Assembly: GCF_020700235.1 (NCBI RefSeq)
Contig: NZ_CP085303.1
Location: 248,001 to 312,000 of the forward strand
Reading direction: 5' to 3'
Length of the DNA stretch: 64,000 nucleotides
From: Haladaptatus pallidirubidus
GTDB lineage: Archaea; Halobacteriota; Halobacteria; Halobacteriales; Haladaptataceae
Shown here: in pieces, positions 17,157 to 27,202 of the stretch
Layout: every line of letters begins with the position of its first letter
Numbering within the stretch: the stretch's first letter is position 1
Translations under genes and position numbers: made by a program
The notes under the pieces: model-generated
What the model saw: only the letters and a program-made list of their open reading frames with translations
Database searches by the model: none
What the model was told of the DNA's origin: nothing

Positions 17157-18677
17157 CTAGCACTTTGCTTTCTGGTCGTTCTCACACTTCTTTCCTTTCT
17201 TTTTCTTACCGCCGTCTTGTTGACTACCAGTGTTGGTGGCGGTTGATTCGGCAGCTTGAATGTTTTCGTTGAGCTGATAATTAAGCTGCTCTGCCGATGC
17301 ATTACCATCGTTTGTTGCGAACGCGATTGCACTGGTCTGCTCGCTCACGTTCAGCTGCTCAATGTATTGCGCTTGCTCAACGACAGCAAGTGCTTTCTGT
17401 TTGTTAACTTGTCCGTTTCCGTTGTCATAGGACACTGCCCAGGAGTTATCGCCTTTTGCGTCCGTACCATCCATCACCGCAAAGACCTTTTTAGTGCCTT
17501 CGTCGACATTCACTGCAGTTGCTGAAGCCACCTGTGCATTGAAGTTTGCTTGGTAACTTGCTTGTGTAGCTGTTGCTTCGCTACCATCAAGCCCAACAGC
17601 AACGGCTGCATTCTGCATGCTGATGTTCTTCTGACTCACATCCTGGAACTGCTTGATGTTCGCTTTTGCACCTTGTTTGTTCGATTGGGACGTACACTTT
17701 TCGGAACGCTTCACGGCTGAGTCCGAGTAGTCGCCTTTCATGTTAGCGCTTGCAGTGAATTCTTTGACCGACTTCGGATCAAAGTTTACTGCAGTTGCGC
17801 TTGCAACCTGCTTATTCCGATTGAACTGGCAACTAACTTGCCACGCTTTGGCTACGCTTTCTTCGCCAACCGCAAGTGCAATAGCAACACCCTGTTCGTT
17901 TACGTTCAGTTGGTTAACAACTTGAGCCTGCTCGACCGAGGAACTTGCATTCTGTTTGTTTCCGTCACCGACATTCGCCGCGAGCGCTTCGGCCGTCTGA
18001 GCGTTCTTGTTGAGTTGGAAGCTTCGCTGATACGATCGCGCATAGCTACGGTTCTCCGCAATTGCGATAGCAGTGCTCTGGCTGCTATAGTTCACTTGGT
18101 CAACTTCTTGTTCTTGCTCAATGTCTGCTTCGGCGGTCTGTTCACTCTGGTAAGCGTCATCGCTCACGACCCAGCCAGAGAATTCGCGTGAATCAGTTTC
18201 GCCCGCGAGGACAACATACACATCTTTGAGATTTTCGAATTTCTGTTCTTTAGTTTGTTCTTTAGCATTAATCGATTCTGCACTGCCAGCTTGAGTGTTT
18301 TTGTTATTCTGGTAGGTGCGTTGAATTGCGTCTGCTTTTCCACCATCAATTGAGATGGCAACAGCGTTTTTCTGTTGATTGACGTTCAACTGAGTGACAT
18401 CCTGGTACTGAATGACCTGGGAAGAAGACTGTTGTGAACTTGATTTGAGGTCTTTCTTATTCTTTTTGAGCCATGGGTGAAGATCAGTTGCGGAGGTGTC
18501 GGCACCGAAGATGAGGTAGACATTACCCCCATCCGCGTCCATAGCGTTGTCCGTGGCTGCAGCCGATGTGCCAGCAAACGTGGAAACGGCACTTGCACCG
18601 ATCCCTGCGGCCGCAATTCCTTTCAAATAGCCTCTTCGCTTTACCTTGTTGCTGCTGTCGGATTTTCTTTGTCGCAT
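17157..18677 (-). CDS. Tat-exported Q/N-rich five-repeat protein, possible fibre or amyloid former
   Basis: 506 residues from the ATG at 18677 (an ATG seven codons upstream is possible; numbering below uses that longer form, 513 residues). After a Tat signal (VKRRGYLKGIAAAGIGASA) come five modules of about 50 residues at roughly 94-144, 193-243, 256-306, 348-398 and 440-490. Each reads approximately QxQxVxQxNxxxQxxAxAxAxxxG, then AxAxQxxYQxNxNxQxAxAxAxN. Between modules 1 and 2 and modules 4 and 5, and before module 1, are recurring segments like VYVVLAGETDS and GWVVSDD. The tail is Lys-rich with two Cys. Alternating small-hydrophobic and Q/N positions recall curlin repeats and beta-solenoids; that likeness is inference. 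No enzyme domain is visible. Long-range intact repeats argue for selection. Confidence 0.75.
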   Translation of the reverse strand: MRQRKSDSSNKVKRRGYLKGIAAAGIGASAVSTFAGTSAAATDNAMDADGGNVYLIFGADTSATDLHPWLKKNKKDLKSSSQQSSSQVIQYQDVTQLNVNQQKNAVAISIDGGKADAIQRTYQNNKNTQAGSAESINAKEQTKEQKFENLKDVYVVLAGETDSREFSGWVVSDDAYQSEQTAEADIEQEQEVDQVNYSSQSTAIAIAENRSYARSYQRSFQLNKNAQTAEALAANVGDGNKQNASSSVEQAQVVNQLNVNEQGVAIALAVGEESVAKAWQVSCQFNRNKQVASATAVNFDPKSVKEFTASANMKGDYSDSAVKRSEKCTSQSNKQGAKANIKQFQDVSQKNISMQNAAVAVGLDGSEATATQASYQANFNAQVASATAVNVDEGTKKVFAVMDGTDAKGDNSWAVSYDNGNGQVNKQKALAVVEQAQYIEQLNVSEQTSAIAFATNDGNASAEQLNYQLNENIQAAESTATNTGSQQDGGKKKKGKKCENDQKAKC

Positions 18678-18809
18678 CGCATTATACTGCAAATGCACAT
18701 TGATATTTTGTTATGATTTACCTGATATCGGTAATTATTGAGTAGGTGCTAGTTATAACCCTCTTTAGGCCAAAACCAAAAGTCGGATAGAAGATAACTT
18801 GAAAACGAA

Positions 18810-19775
18810 TCAACTGTGAAACAGAGAATCAGATTCTCTGTCAACTACGTTCCCAACTATTTTCCCATCTATTTTTTCGTTAGTAACTATTGTTGAGGGA
18901 AAGTGGATCTGTTCCCGTTTGACCTCCTTGCAGTCAGAAACGCCATCTCCAGCGGTATCTGCGCAATTTGAATCCGCACCTAGTTCTTTTTCTTCTCAAT
19001 CTATGAGTCCATCACCATCGCTATCCCTTGGTTTGTCGCTCTCATCACCCTGATCGCCATCGTCACCATCACCTGGTTCTTCCGGTGGTTCCTCGGCGGG
19101 CGGCTCTCACCCTCATCATATTCTTCAATTGCGGCAGTGGCCTCAGCTTCATCGTTGACCGTCGTACCAGCTTCGTTATCGCTAGTTTCAGTTACGATAT
19201 AAGTTCCGGGGTCAAGTTGGATTACTCGTTGCTCATCCGGCTGAAGAGTGATCGTTCGTGATCGTGATTCATTGAATTGAAGATCGATGGCGAACTCCGC
19301 ATCGTCATTGCGAAGTTCGGCTGCTCCACAGTCTTCATTGTCTACGCGGGCGTTCGAAGGGCATGGCTCAAGTGTGACACTGGAAACTGATTCGTCTGTC
19401 AGGATGTCCATAACCGGTACTGAATCGCCACCGCTCATTTTTTGCTCCGACGGTGCATTCTCCCGGTACGTGTTCGAACTCTCCGATTTCTGTGTCTGGT
19501 TCGATCTCTGCTTGTGTCGGTCTATCTTTAGGAATTTATGTGATACTTCCGTCCGGAGTTCGCACGGTTACAGTCACCACTCTATCTGTATTGTTTTGGA
19601 TGTGCGCAACAGCTTCACATTCGATCTCCAAAGTGACGCCATCACCGGTCTACTATGCCACGGCGATGCCCGAGCCTACTCCACCGATGGTTGCGGCTAG
19701 CGCAGAGGTTTTGAGCACTTGACGTCGTGTAATCTCATCCTTCTTTTCCAAGTTATAATTGATCATCTCTCGCAT
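18810..19775 (-). pseudogene. Decayed Tat-exported protein with acidic calcium-repeat tail
   Basis: Starting at the ATG at 19775 the frame gives a clear Tat signal (ITRRQVLKTSALAATIGG), then two adjacent TAG codons near 19652, another stop near 19545, and frameshifts near 19440 and 19100. Translation across the breaks gives a beta-rich domain (ECEAVAHIQNNTDRVVTVTV; later TITLQPDEQRVIQLDPGTY), then a D/G-rich run ending DSDGDGLID that resembles thrombospondin-type-3 calcium repeats, with a further ADTAGDGVSDCKE beyond a TGA. At least five lesions make it clearly non-functional. It was once a secreted protein like its neighbours. Confidence 0.75.
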
Positions 19776-19985
19776 CAACCGGGAATAATTCGGCCGGTGA
19801 TATTGTTTTGGGGAATTTATCAAAAATAAGAAGGGTATAGGTAGGAACTACTAGAATTTAACACGGATAAAGCGAAATGACCGAAGGAAATTTATATTAT
19901 TGGCTGATTTTACGATTTATACTCTAACCTATTAGACTACTGATACAATATACAAACTCGTTTCGCGGAATGATTTCCGCGGTGA

Positions 19986-20642
19986 CTAGTCTTCGTCGAT
20001 TTGTAACTGTACCCGTTTGTCGACCTCAAACTTCTTTTCTGCAGCCACTTTGACTTCTTCGACGAGTTCAGCCTCAACAGCGGCCACCGAATGAATCTGA
20101 CCGCGGATTTCGCCTGGCGGATTTTGCTCGGTGTGAACGTTCACATACGTATTTCTGGAGCGCATCGCTTCGACGAGTGCACTCAACGGTTTTCCAGCGA
20201 GTGGGCCAACCAAGTCTGCTGCCGTAATCGATCCTGTTGCCAGTACTCCATTTTCGGTTACGCCTTGATCGAGGGCACCGACGAACTTCCCTTGTTCGTT
20301 CTTCTGTCCAAACAAGAAGGTCACTACGTCTCCATTCTCACCTTTCTGACCGAGATGAATATGGGCCTGAGTGACGTTTTCGACTTGAGCAACGAGGAGT
20401 ACATAATGAATGTGCGGTCCATCTCCATGATCTGCGAATTTAAATATGGCTGCACCTTGTCCTTTCGTCTTAACGGGGGGCACCTCTTGTGCACCACTGA
20501 GTTTCCCCGCGCTAAACACCGTGCGTTTCTTGTCATTGCAATTTTCCATGTGTGCACCAGTGGACTGTGCACCAAGACCAACGCTAGCTACTGTTCCTGT
20601 CCCAACGACTTTGAGAACATCCCGTCGTGAATTGCTTACCAT
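19986..20642 (-). CDS. Tat-exported CHRD-domain protein (paralogue 1)
   Basis: A 218-residue protein with a Tat signal (SNSRRDVLKVVGTGTVASVG) and one CHRD domain (about 42-168): SAGKLSGAQEVPPVKTKGQG at the start, the AHIHLGQKGENG core and the closing NVHTEQNPPGEIRGQI. CHRD domains are beta-sandwiches found in chordin and in many secreted microbial proteins; their ligand in microbes is not established. A charged tail (EVKVAAEKKFEVDKRVQLQ) follows. It sits between the decayed secreted gene and the large multicopper-oxidase-like gene. A second CHRD protein is at 34895. Confidence 0.85.
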   Translation of the reverse strand: MVSNSRRDVLKVVGTGTVASVGLGAQSTGAHMENCNDKKRTVFSAGKLSGAQEVPPVKTKGQGAAIFKFADHGDGPHIHYVLLVAQVENVTQAHIHLGQKGENGDVVTFLFGQKNEQGKFVGALDQGVTENGVLATGSITAADLVGPLAGKPLSALVEAMRSRNTYVNVHTEQNPPGEIRGQIHSVAAVEAELVEEVKVAAEKKFEVDKRVQLQIDED

Positions 20643-20938
20643 GGTTGGTACCAGTCAAAACACAGAATGATAGTATATTGTCATACTGATGCTGAACAGT
20701 GGTCGTTTCTCTTCAGATACCATCTACTGCCACGACACAAACTAATAGTGAACTATTCCTCTTCACTTACTTCTTAAGCAAGTGGACTTAGCATCTGCAT
20801 TCGGTAAAAAAGATGGCTATGCAGATCTCACTCTATTCACACAGGTCCGAAACATTTTAAGAATAATTTTGGAGTCAACCTACGAAAATAGATATCTCTA
20901 TTATTTACTCATAATATTGGAAAGTGAAGACTCCTTTC

Positions 20939-23900
20939 TCAGAGCTCCTCTTTGATTGCCGCGTCGGCAAGTCGCATCTCTTGAGAGAGCGACTCTTTAC
21001 CGTGAGCGATTTGATTCCGTGGGATGATATATCGCTTTGAATTCGACTTAATGACAATATCATTCGATCCATTGCCATTATAGTCGGTCAGCGCAACGCT
21101 CGTCCCTGCTTGTTCACCAGCTGCAGTGCCAATGATACGGACGTCAGCGTCTGTCAGATCCGTGATTTGACTTGGTTTGATTGGTCCGGTAAAGAGATAG
21201 GCGGCGCCAGCCTTTGACCCACCTAGATTACTCTCTGAGACGCCAACAAGGATATCACGAGTACCATCACCAGTGAAGTCACCACGTGCAACTTGCCACC
21301 CAGGCCGATCGTCAATGGGAATCTGGCAGCGATCCGGTAACGGTTGGATGGGTTTCTGGAAGTCGTTCTGCTTGTCTCCAACTCGGAAGATACCCCAAAG
21401 CCCTGATTCAAGCCGACGACGTTCTTTCGTCTCTTGGTAAATGAAGTCGCCGGTACTATTAGCAACTCCACCGGCACCATCATGCATTTTAAAGCTCAAT
21501 GCTTTTCCAACACCAAACCGGTCATCAACGCCGATTGGAATGTATCCTCGATTACCCGTTTCTGTGACGGACGTGAATCGATCCCACTGATGGTCTGCAA
21601 GATGGAAGGTGATTCCACGTGCTTTGTCTGCAGACATCTGAACACGGAACGTCACCGGATCATTTAGGTAAGCATTCAGCACAGGTGTCGCTGGATCACC
21701 GTGAACTTCCGAGCTATATACTTTGTGTTGTCGAGGATCTTTATCAAAGCGGCGGATAAATGGCTCCGCTCTGTTGTTGATCGCTCCGTATCCCTGATCC
21801 TCTGGGTCACCCAGTTGGTTACACGGATCGTCTGGATCTATCTCATCTGCATCGAAACCTGGCGGCACGACACATGAATCCGGATTCTTTTCGTTGATGA
21901 TGTACCGACCATCACTGAACGAAAGCCCAAATTCACGGAAATCTGCCCCATTCGGGTTTTTGACGATCGCATTTGTTCCCGTATTTGCGGGGCCGTTACT
22001 ACTATCCATATAGGGTTCGCCCGTCACCGGATCGAGCCATGTTGAATCTTGAGGCTCAATCATCAATTTTCCGAAGGCTCCGCGATGACGGTTGCTCCGT
22101 AGATCAGCCATATCCCACATAACTGCCGCCTCAAACTCAGTGTCGCCAGACCATCGGTAGGTGATGGTCTCTCCAGGTGGAATTGTTTGATCGTAATTGA
22201 ACCCAACAGTCGCACCGTCAGATCCGTTGGCATCATATTCGACACCACCAGAATGCAGCGAAATACGTTCTGAACGCTCCCATTGCTGATTGGGTCGCAT
22301 CTGTGGCTGATCATCATTATTGCCGAGATCATGGGGAAGGTCATTAGTGAGGTTAATTTCAACACAATCACCACGATTCACTCGAATCATCAGCGGTTCT
22401 GGCTGTCGACGCCCTGCTTTGATATCCTCAACATGTTCGTCGAGTGCGAAGATGACTCCACACGGATCGTGGTCACCGTAGTCATCAAATTCGATTTCCG
22501 TCTGGAAAGCCGTCACGTCGTACGACGTGATAGGGGAATCATCGGAACATGGATTGCCAGGTTCTGGTGCCAATGGCGGCGGATTGCCATTAATACCATC
22601 GTTCTGACGTTCATCCTTATCCGGTGGGAACGCCTGGTCATCCTTCTTGTCATACAGCAATTTATCTTTTTGACCATTTTCTTCCCAATTACTGTAGGGC
22701 GCAGGATGACCCATCTTCTTCAGCTGTTTATTGCTAATCTTTCCGCTAGGTGTCCCACGATCGGGCAACGGCTGAAGATGGTTGACTTCTGCATCGAAGG
22801 TTCGATGCAGTCCCCACATCCCGTTCCAAATATCGTCTATCATGGACGACCCGAACAGGTAATCACGAACCGGAAGTCCGGATGGGTTGTTCATCTCTTC
22901 GAAGTCATGGTCTTCTTGCACTTGGAAAGTAAACGCCTCGGACGTCCCAAAGATGTGTGACGTTGACTCTTCAGCAGTAAACCCTTCGGGATCCAGTCCG
23001 TTTTCATGGATAAAGAAGTTGTGTTGTTCTTCCCACGCAGCTTGCCATACGTGGAGTCGAAGCGGATCACCAGCGTATGATTCGACGACTGGTGTCTCGG
23101 GATCCCCATGGACGTATGAGCTGTGGACATACGCAGGATCACAATCGTCGCGATGGTAGTATGGTGTGTTCCGGAGGTTGATCGCCATCACTCCTGCATT
23201 TTCCTGATGCTCTTCTTGTTGAGTTACGAAGTTGCCATCGCGATCAACTAGTTGTGCAAAGTCATGAAACGCAAGTGCTTGTTCGCGGAAATCGTTCCCA
23301 TTCGGATTCTTGATGATCGCTTGGGTGCCGCTTCGAATTGGTTTTCCTGAATATGGATCTAACCATTCGGAATCACGGGGTTCAATGATAAGCCCACAGA
23401 ACATGCCGTGCATCACATTCTCGATGCCTGTAATGTGATCGTGGAAGAAAATGGTTCCTTCCTCATCAGCATACCATCGGAAGGTAAGTTCCCCATCAGG
23501 GCCTGGATCCGCAGATTGGCTATAGTTGTAGCCTGTTGCTAACGAATCAGACCCTAGCACGTCGAAGGAGACGAAGTGAGGGTGATTTGATGTCGAAACG
23601 TCGAATTCGTCTTTTAATGTGACCTCAATACAGTCACCGACATTCGCCCGAATCACCAGAGGTTCAGGATTCATTTCTCCGTTTTTAATTTTCTTTGCGT
23701 CCTCTTCGAGTGCAAAAACCATCCCGTCTGGGTCGTGGTCACCCGCATCGTTGTAAGCGATATTTGCTGGAACACCGACGATGGTGTACTCGCGCTTCTC
23801 GCCCTCAAAGGCAGGTTCAAACTGGGGATCACAAGGATCAGTGTACGGTGCCCCCGGGAGGATATCGCTGCCTAGTGCTTCTCGCTCCTTGGATGTAGGC

Positions 23901-25468
23901 TGACGGCCAATCGGACTCGGTGGTTCGGGCGGTTGCTCGCCTTTCTCGCCAGGAATGAAGTCAGGGAAGCCGAGGTCGTCTTCCTGGTTCGGTGGATTAT
24001 TTCCTGGTAGTGCTTTGAGATGATCTTGAATCTGGTCGTGCACCCGGAAGAGACTCCACATTCCCTCTCCGTAATGAGGAAACAGGTGGCAGTGGAAGAG
24101 GTAGTCACCCGTCGAACGGTGGGCACCACCCGCTCCCACTTCAAATGCCTCCTGGGACGTCATATCTGGACGAACACTTGTTTCTGTTTCGACATTACCA
24201 TGGGCTGCCGTAAGATACGTTTCGTAAGCTGCCCCAAGACCGATCGTTTGTGAATCGATGGTGTCAGATCTCTCGATATCTGGGACTTCTTTCCAACGGT
24301 GACCATGCAAGTGGTGTACGTGGTTTTCCTCTAGTGAGGCGCTAACAGCGACGAACTTGGTTGGATCGCCAAGGTAGGCTTCGGGGAAAATATCACCACC
24401 TCCGGGATCACCGTGGACCCACGAGTTATAGAAGAACTCATCCTCTGCACAGTCGGGACAGTCTTCACGGAGTCGGTTTCCAGTTGGATCCGCTCGATAG
24501 TTGATGGCGTGAGTCGTCTGTGGTTCGTCGCTGTTAGGGAATGTAAGCTGTTCGTCATCACATGTATAGATCCCCTCCGGTGTATGATAGTGGACGACAA
24601 ATTCACGATAGCTCGTTCCAATGAATTGTGGATCATGGATGATTGCATTGACGCCACTGCGCAGTTTTTCGCCGGTCTCTGGGTCTGTCCATGTTGCGCC
24701 CTCCGGTTCAACGACGATTGAACCAAAAAGGCCGCGCGACAGTAGATTTGCCTCTTCGGGTGGTTTGTCACCACTGTCTACCGCGGGGTTTGCTCCATCA
24801 TAGAAGTAGTGCGTGCCGCGATGACTTGCATGCCATTTATACTCGATAGAGTCACCCGGTGCAACCGTTGTATCGTCATTGTACCCGACGTCTAGCCCAT
24901 CAGAGGTTTGAACATTGTATGGTAGAGCAGTCTGATGGATTGATGCATGCCGACAGAGATGATTTACAAACTTAATCTCGACAATATCTCCCTTGTTCGC
25001 GCGAATCGTCAGCGGTTGAAGAACGGACGTATCGACTTCGGCCTTGTTACACTCTGAATTTTTGTCTTTTCCGCTCTTTTGTTCATCACCTGCCTCTTCA
25101 TTATCGTCAATGAGTGCAAACGCATCATCCGGCACTTTTCCGGATGCTTTGCGAGCTTCTTCTAGATTTTCCTCAAGGACGTACATCGCCGCATTCGGCT
25201 GGTGCAGGCCGTACTTGTTATAGACGATATCGGTCGATATCGCATGAACCGTGAACTGCCGGACTTTACCGCCGTTAGTAGGTTCATCTGGAACCTCCTT
25301 AGGCTCGTCCTCTTCTAACATCGAATCAGTTAAGCCGGCTCTGTTGAGTACGGTACTCGTTGCAAGAGCGCCGCCCGCCATGAACGACCGTCGTGACGTC
25401 GCCAACGAGTTTTCTGATAGTGCACTATTCTGTTCCTTATCTCTCGTCGTTGTATTTTCGCTCGACAT
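20939..25468 (-). CDS. Giant three-module (six-cupredoxin) multicopper-oxidase-like protein with FG-GAP tail
   Basis: 1509 residues: a Tat signal (TSRRSFMAGGALATSTVL), three related modules of two cupredoxin folds each (about 60-500, 550-965 and 1020-1380), and a C-terminal part with FG-GAP-type calcium loops (DFTGDGTRD, DYNGNGSND). Only one full copper-ligand set exists and it is split. Module 1 has HVHHLH (383-388) and HCHLFPHYGEGM (459-470, Cys460, Met470). Module 2 has HPH (629-631) and HDH (676-678). The matching positions in modules 1 (first fold), 2 (second fold) and 3 are mutated. The trinuclear site would thus lie between the second and third cupredoxin. Multicopper oxidases oxidise metals or phenols outside the cell; the substrate here is unknown. 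Confidence 0.85.
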   Translation of the reverse strand: MSSENTTTRDKEQNSALSENSLATSRRSFMAGGALATSTVLNRAGLTDSMLEEDEPKEVPDEPTNGGKVRQFTVHAISTDIVYNKYGLHQPNAAMYVLEENLEEARKASGKVPDDAFALIDDNEEAGDEQKSGKDKNSECNKAEVDTSVLQPLTIRANKGDIVEIKFVNHLCRHASIHQTALPYNVQTSDGLDVGYNDDTTVAPGDSIEYKWHASHRGTHYFYDGANPAVDSGDKPPEEANLLSRGLFGSIVVEPEGATWTDPETGEKLRSGVNAIIHDPQFIGTSYREFVVHYHTPEGIYTCDDEQLTFPNSDEPQTTHAINYRADPTGNRLREDCPDCAEDEFFYNSWVHGDPGGGDIFPEAYLGDPTKFVAVSASLEENHVHHLHGHRWKEVPDIERSDTIDSQTIGLGAAYETYLTAAHGNVETETSVRPDMTSQEAFEVGAGGAHRSTGDYLFHCHLFPHYGEGMWSLFRVHDQIQDHLKALPGNNPPNQEDDLGFPDFIPGEKGEQPPEPPSPIGRQPTSKEREALGSDILPGAPYTDPCDPQFEPAFEGEKREYTIVGVPANIAYNDAGDHDPDGMVFALEEDAKKIKNGEMNPEPLVIRANVGDCIEVTLKDEFDVSTSNHPHFVSFDVLGSDSLATGYNYSQSADPGPDGELTFRWYADEEGTIFFHDHITGIENVMHGMFCGLIIEPRDSEWLDPYSGKPIRSGTQAIIKNPNGNDFREQALAFHDFAQLVDRDGNFVTQQEEHQENAGVMAINLRNTPYYHRDDCDPAYVHSSYVHGDPETPVVESYAGDPLRLHVWQAAWEEQHNFFIHENGLDPEGFTAEESTSHIFGTSEAFTFQVQEDHDFEEMNNPSGLPVRDYLFGSSMIDDIWNGMWGLHRTFDAEVNHLQPLPDRGTPSGKISNKQLKKMGHPAPYSNWEENGQKDKLLYDKKDDQAFPPDKDERQNDGINGNPPPLAPEPGNPCSDDSPITSYDVTAFQTEIEFDDYGDHDPCGVIFALDEHVEDIKAGRRQPEPLMIRVNRGDCVEINLTNDLPHDLGNNDDQPQMRPNQQWERSERISLHSGGVEYDANGSDGATVGFNYDQTIPPGETITYRWSGDTEFEAAVMWDMADLRSNRHRGAFGKLMIEPQDSTWLDPVTGEPYMDSSNGPANTGTNAIVKNPNGADFREFGLSFSDGRYIINEKNPDSCVVPPGFDADEIDPDDPCNQLGDPEDQGYGAINNRAEPFIRRFDKDPRQHKVYSSEVHGDPATPVLNAYLNDPVTFRVQMSADKARGITFHLADHQWDRFTSVTETGNRGYIPIGVDDRFGVGKALSFKMHDGAGGVANSTGDFIYQETKERRRLESGLWGIFRVGDKQNDFQKPIQPLPDRCQIPIDDRPGWQVARGDFTGDGTRDILVGVSESNLGGSKAGAAYLFTGPIKPSQITDLTDADVRIIGTAAGEQAGTSVALTDYNGNGSNDIVIKSNSKRYIIPRNQIAHGKESLSQEMRLADAAIKEEL

Positions 25469-25884
25469 CTACGATTCAGGCTAATTATTGCCTACCCTAT
25501 TGTTATAGCCAACCTGAAACATAGAATGAGAACTCTAACTATCTGTCCATTCTTCCGAGAAGGATAGTAGCTCCAATGTAATATCAAAAAATATGAGTAT
25601 TCGTTCAAACCAAAAGCTAGTGAAGGAAGCCAACTCTTCCTAATAATCGTTTGTTACCGCCATTTTGATTACTTTTTCTGGTGAGAAGGACAGAAATTGT
25701 TTTACTATTTATAACAAAAATGAAAATAAAATAATTACTTACTAATAGTAAAATAAATTTATTCTGATTATAGAAACTAAAATTCTGTTATTTACGACGA
25801 GGATACAGCGCCGTCATTATTTTGCTTGCACGTGAGATGACAATCTTGCAGGCTCACGGAATCGAGACATTCGCGTTGACAACG
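25469..25884. other. Gene-free stretch
   Basis: About 415 bases, very A/T-rich at 25680-25790. It should contain the promoter of the multicopper-oxidase gene near 25480-25560. No gene or RNA seen. Confidence 0.45.
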
Positions 25885-25945
25885 TCTACAGATATACAGC
25901 GAAAGTGCCTCGGAGCTTGACTTCGAGGATAAATTATATAGTTGA
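25885..25945 (-). repeat. tnpB-transposon right-end relic
   Basis: TCTACAGATATACAGC, then GTGCCTCGGAGCTTGAC with a damaged second stem arm (TTCGAG). The same block, better preserved, occurs at 26895-26940 and in part at 35845-35882, always in the same orientation. The hairpin arms are GCCTCGG and CCGAGGC. Confidence 0.6.
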
Positions 25946-26185
25946 GACGTGGATTAAAGACCTTAATTCGAGGCAACTGCCGGCAGTTGCGAGGAATGCG
26001 GCAACTCTCAACACCTACGTCAAGGACATGGTGAGACGGATGTTGTCGGGGTGTGGTGGAGCAGCCGTCCCTCACGGACACACCAGATGTTCGGGTGTTA
26101 CTTCCAGACGATCCATTACGAGGAGTTCGAGGGGAATTAAATCTGCCTGTGGCTATACGGCTCGTTTTTAGGGCTACCGCTAAAA

Positions 26186-26225
26186 CAGCGAAGCCGCGGG
26201 GGCTTACCCCTGCGGTACTTCACAC
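26186..26225 (+). repeat. Transposon end hairpin
   Basis: AGCCGCGGGGGCTTACCCCT followed by GCGGTACTTCAC forms a nine-pair stem (one G-T pair) with a GCTTA-type loop. It lies immediately upstream of a DUF2080-like relic, as expected for the left end of a haloarchaeal IS200/IS605-group element. Confidence 0.5.
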
Positions 26226-26229
26226 AATA

Positions 26230-26373
26230 TATAAGGAACGGGTCGAAGTCAACGGCCACGAAGTCGTGGACGGCAATGTGCGTCCAATCAGTAACGGTGC
26301 GCACGACCACATCCGGTTGAAAGATGAAAAAGATCCGGGACGGAAGTCGGCCTCCTCAAGTGGAAAACACTAA
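26230..26373 (+). pseudogene. Relic of DUF2080-type transposon-associated protein
   Basis: The frame reads ERVEVNGHEVVDGNVRPISN then GAHDHIRLKDEKD, matching the haloarchaeal 'transposase-associated' DUF2080 pattern (RVEVxGHEVxDGxVKxxGNGAHVYVPK) that precedes tnpB in some elements. The conserved VYVPK is lost, no proper start exists and no tnpB follows. It is a remnant of an inserted element. The interval 26374-26894 beyond it holds no gene I can support. Confidence 0.55.
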
Positions 26374-26894
26374 CCAAATAATCGGTCAATCACGTATCGA
26401 TAGTCTGGCTTCGAACTCAAGAGTACGAGTGCTCCACCTGTTGTCCCACTCTCAAAAATTGGTGAGATTCTAATTCGAATGCACTGGGGCATTCTGGACG
26501 GTGCGAACCCAAAGCACATCGCGATGAAAAAGAACCGACCAGCAAGTAGAGCTCACTGGTTTCGGTATCGAAACACCAAATGACCCGTTGGGGTGGGAGG
26601 AGCCATTAAATGTGATTCAGGCAGTCAATAACTATGCACCAAAACATTGTACTAAACATGCTCACAGCTAGTGAGCCCTCAGAAGAAATGAGGCAAGGTG
26701 ATGTAGCGAGACTGAGAGCTCTGGGCTTGGTTGGTTCCCGAGCAACGTTGTACCACACTCTTCGCGAAAGACATGTTCTACATCACCACTCCTTTGCATG
26801 TGCTAATATCCGTTAGCTCTACCTTGACAACAAGTGAACTGTCCTTCTGACGTTCGCGGGTTCCTGTTTCAATGACGCGCTTTGCAAATACGGG

Positions 26895-27000
26895 TGTATC
26901 TACAGATATACAGCAACAGTGCCTCGGAGCTTGACCCCGAGGCGGTTCACAGAAAGCACAGTCTCCACAGGCATTGATTCGAACCGTCTTAACGCAGTGG
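26895..27000 (-). pseudogene. tnpB 3'-end relic with right-end hairpin
   Basis: On the minus strand the frame gives KTVRINACGDCAFCEPP, the usual extreme C-terminus of haloarchaeal IS1341-type TnpB, running into the hairpin GCCTCGG-AGCTTGACC-CCGAGGC (26914-26936 region) and the TCTACAGATATACAGC flank. The rest of tnpB is gone. The DNA matches the corresponding part of the truncated tnpB at 30189-30233 (ACAGTCTSCACAGGCRTTGA). Confidence 0.65.
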
Positions 27001-27202
27001 ATGTTGCTTTTACAAACATAAAACGTTGTGAAATTGCCGTACAATCGCTGAACGACTTTGAAGCACCTTCTAGTAAGCGTTTTCCCTACTTCTTAACACT
27101 CAACAAGCGTTTCTATTCGGAAGATGCAAATGTATCAGCGTTTCAGTTGAGTCAGTGGAGAAAGTGGTTGTAGACCTGTCTCTAGGTATCGACGGTTTAT
27201 CT

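Noticed and set aside
26030..26180. Possible tnpB coding remnant on the plus strand
   Set aside because: The translated frames do not contain RuvC or zinc-finger residues, and similarity to known TnpB tails is too weak to call.
26634..26816. A 60-codon plus-strand ORF
   Set aside because: No ribosome site, promoter or family resemblance, and it sits within transposon debris.
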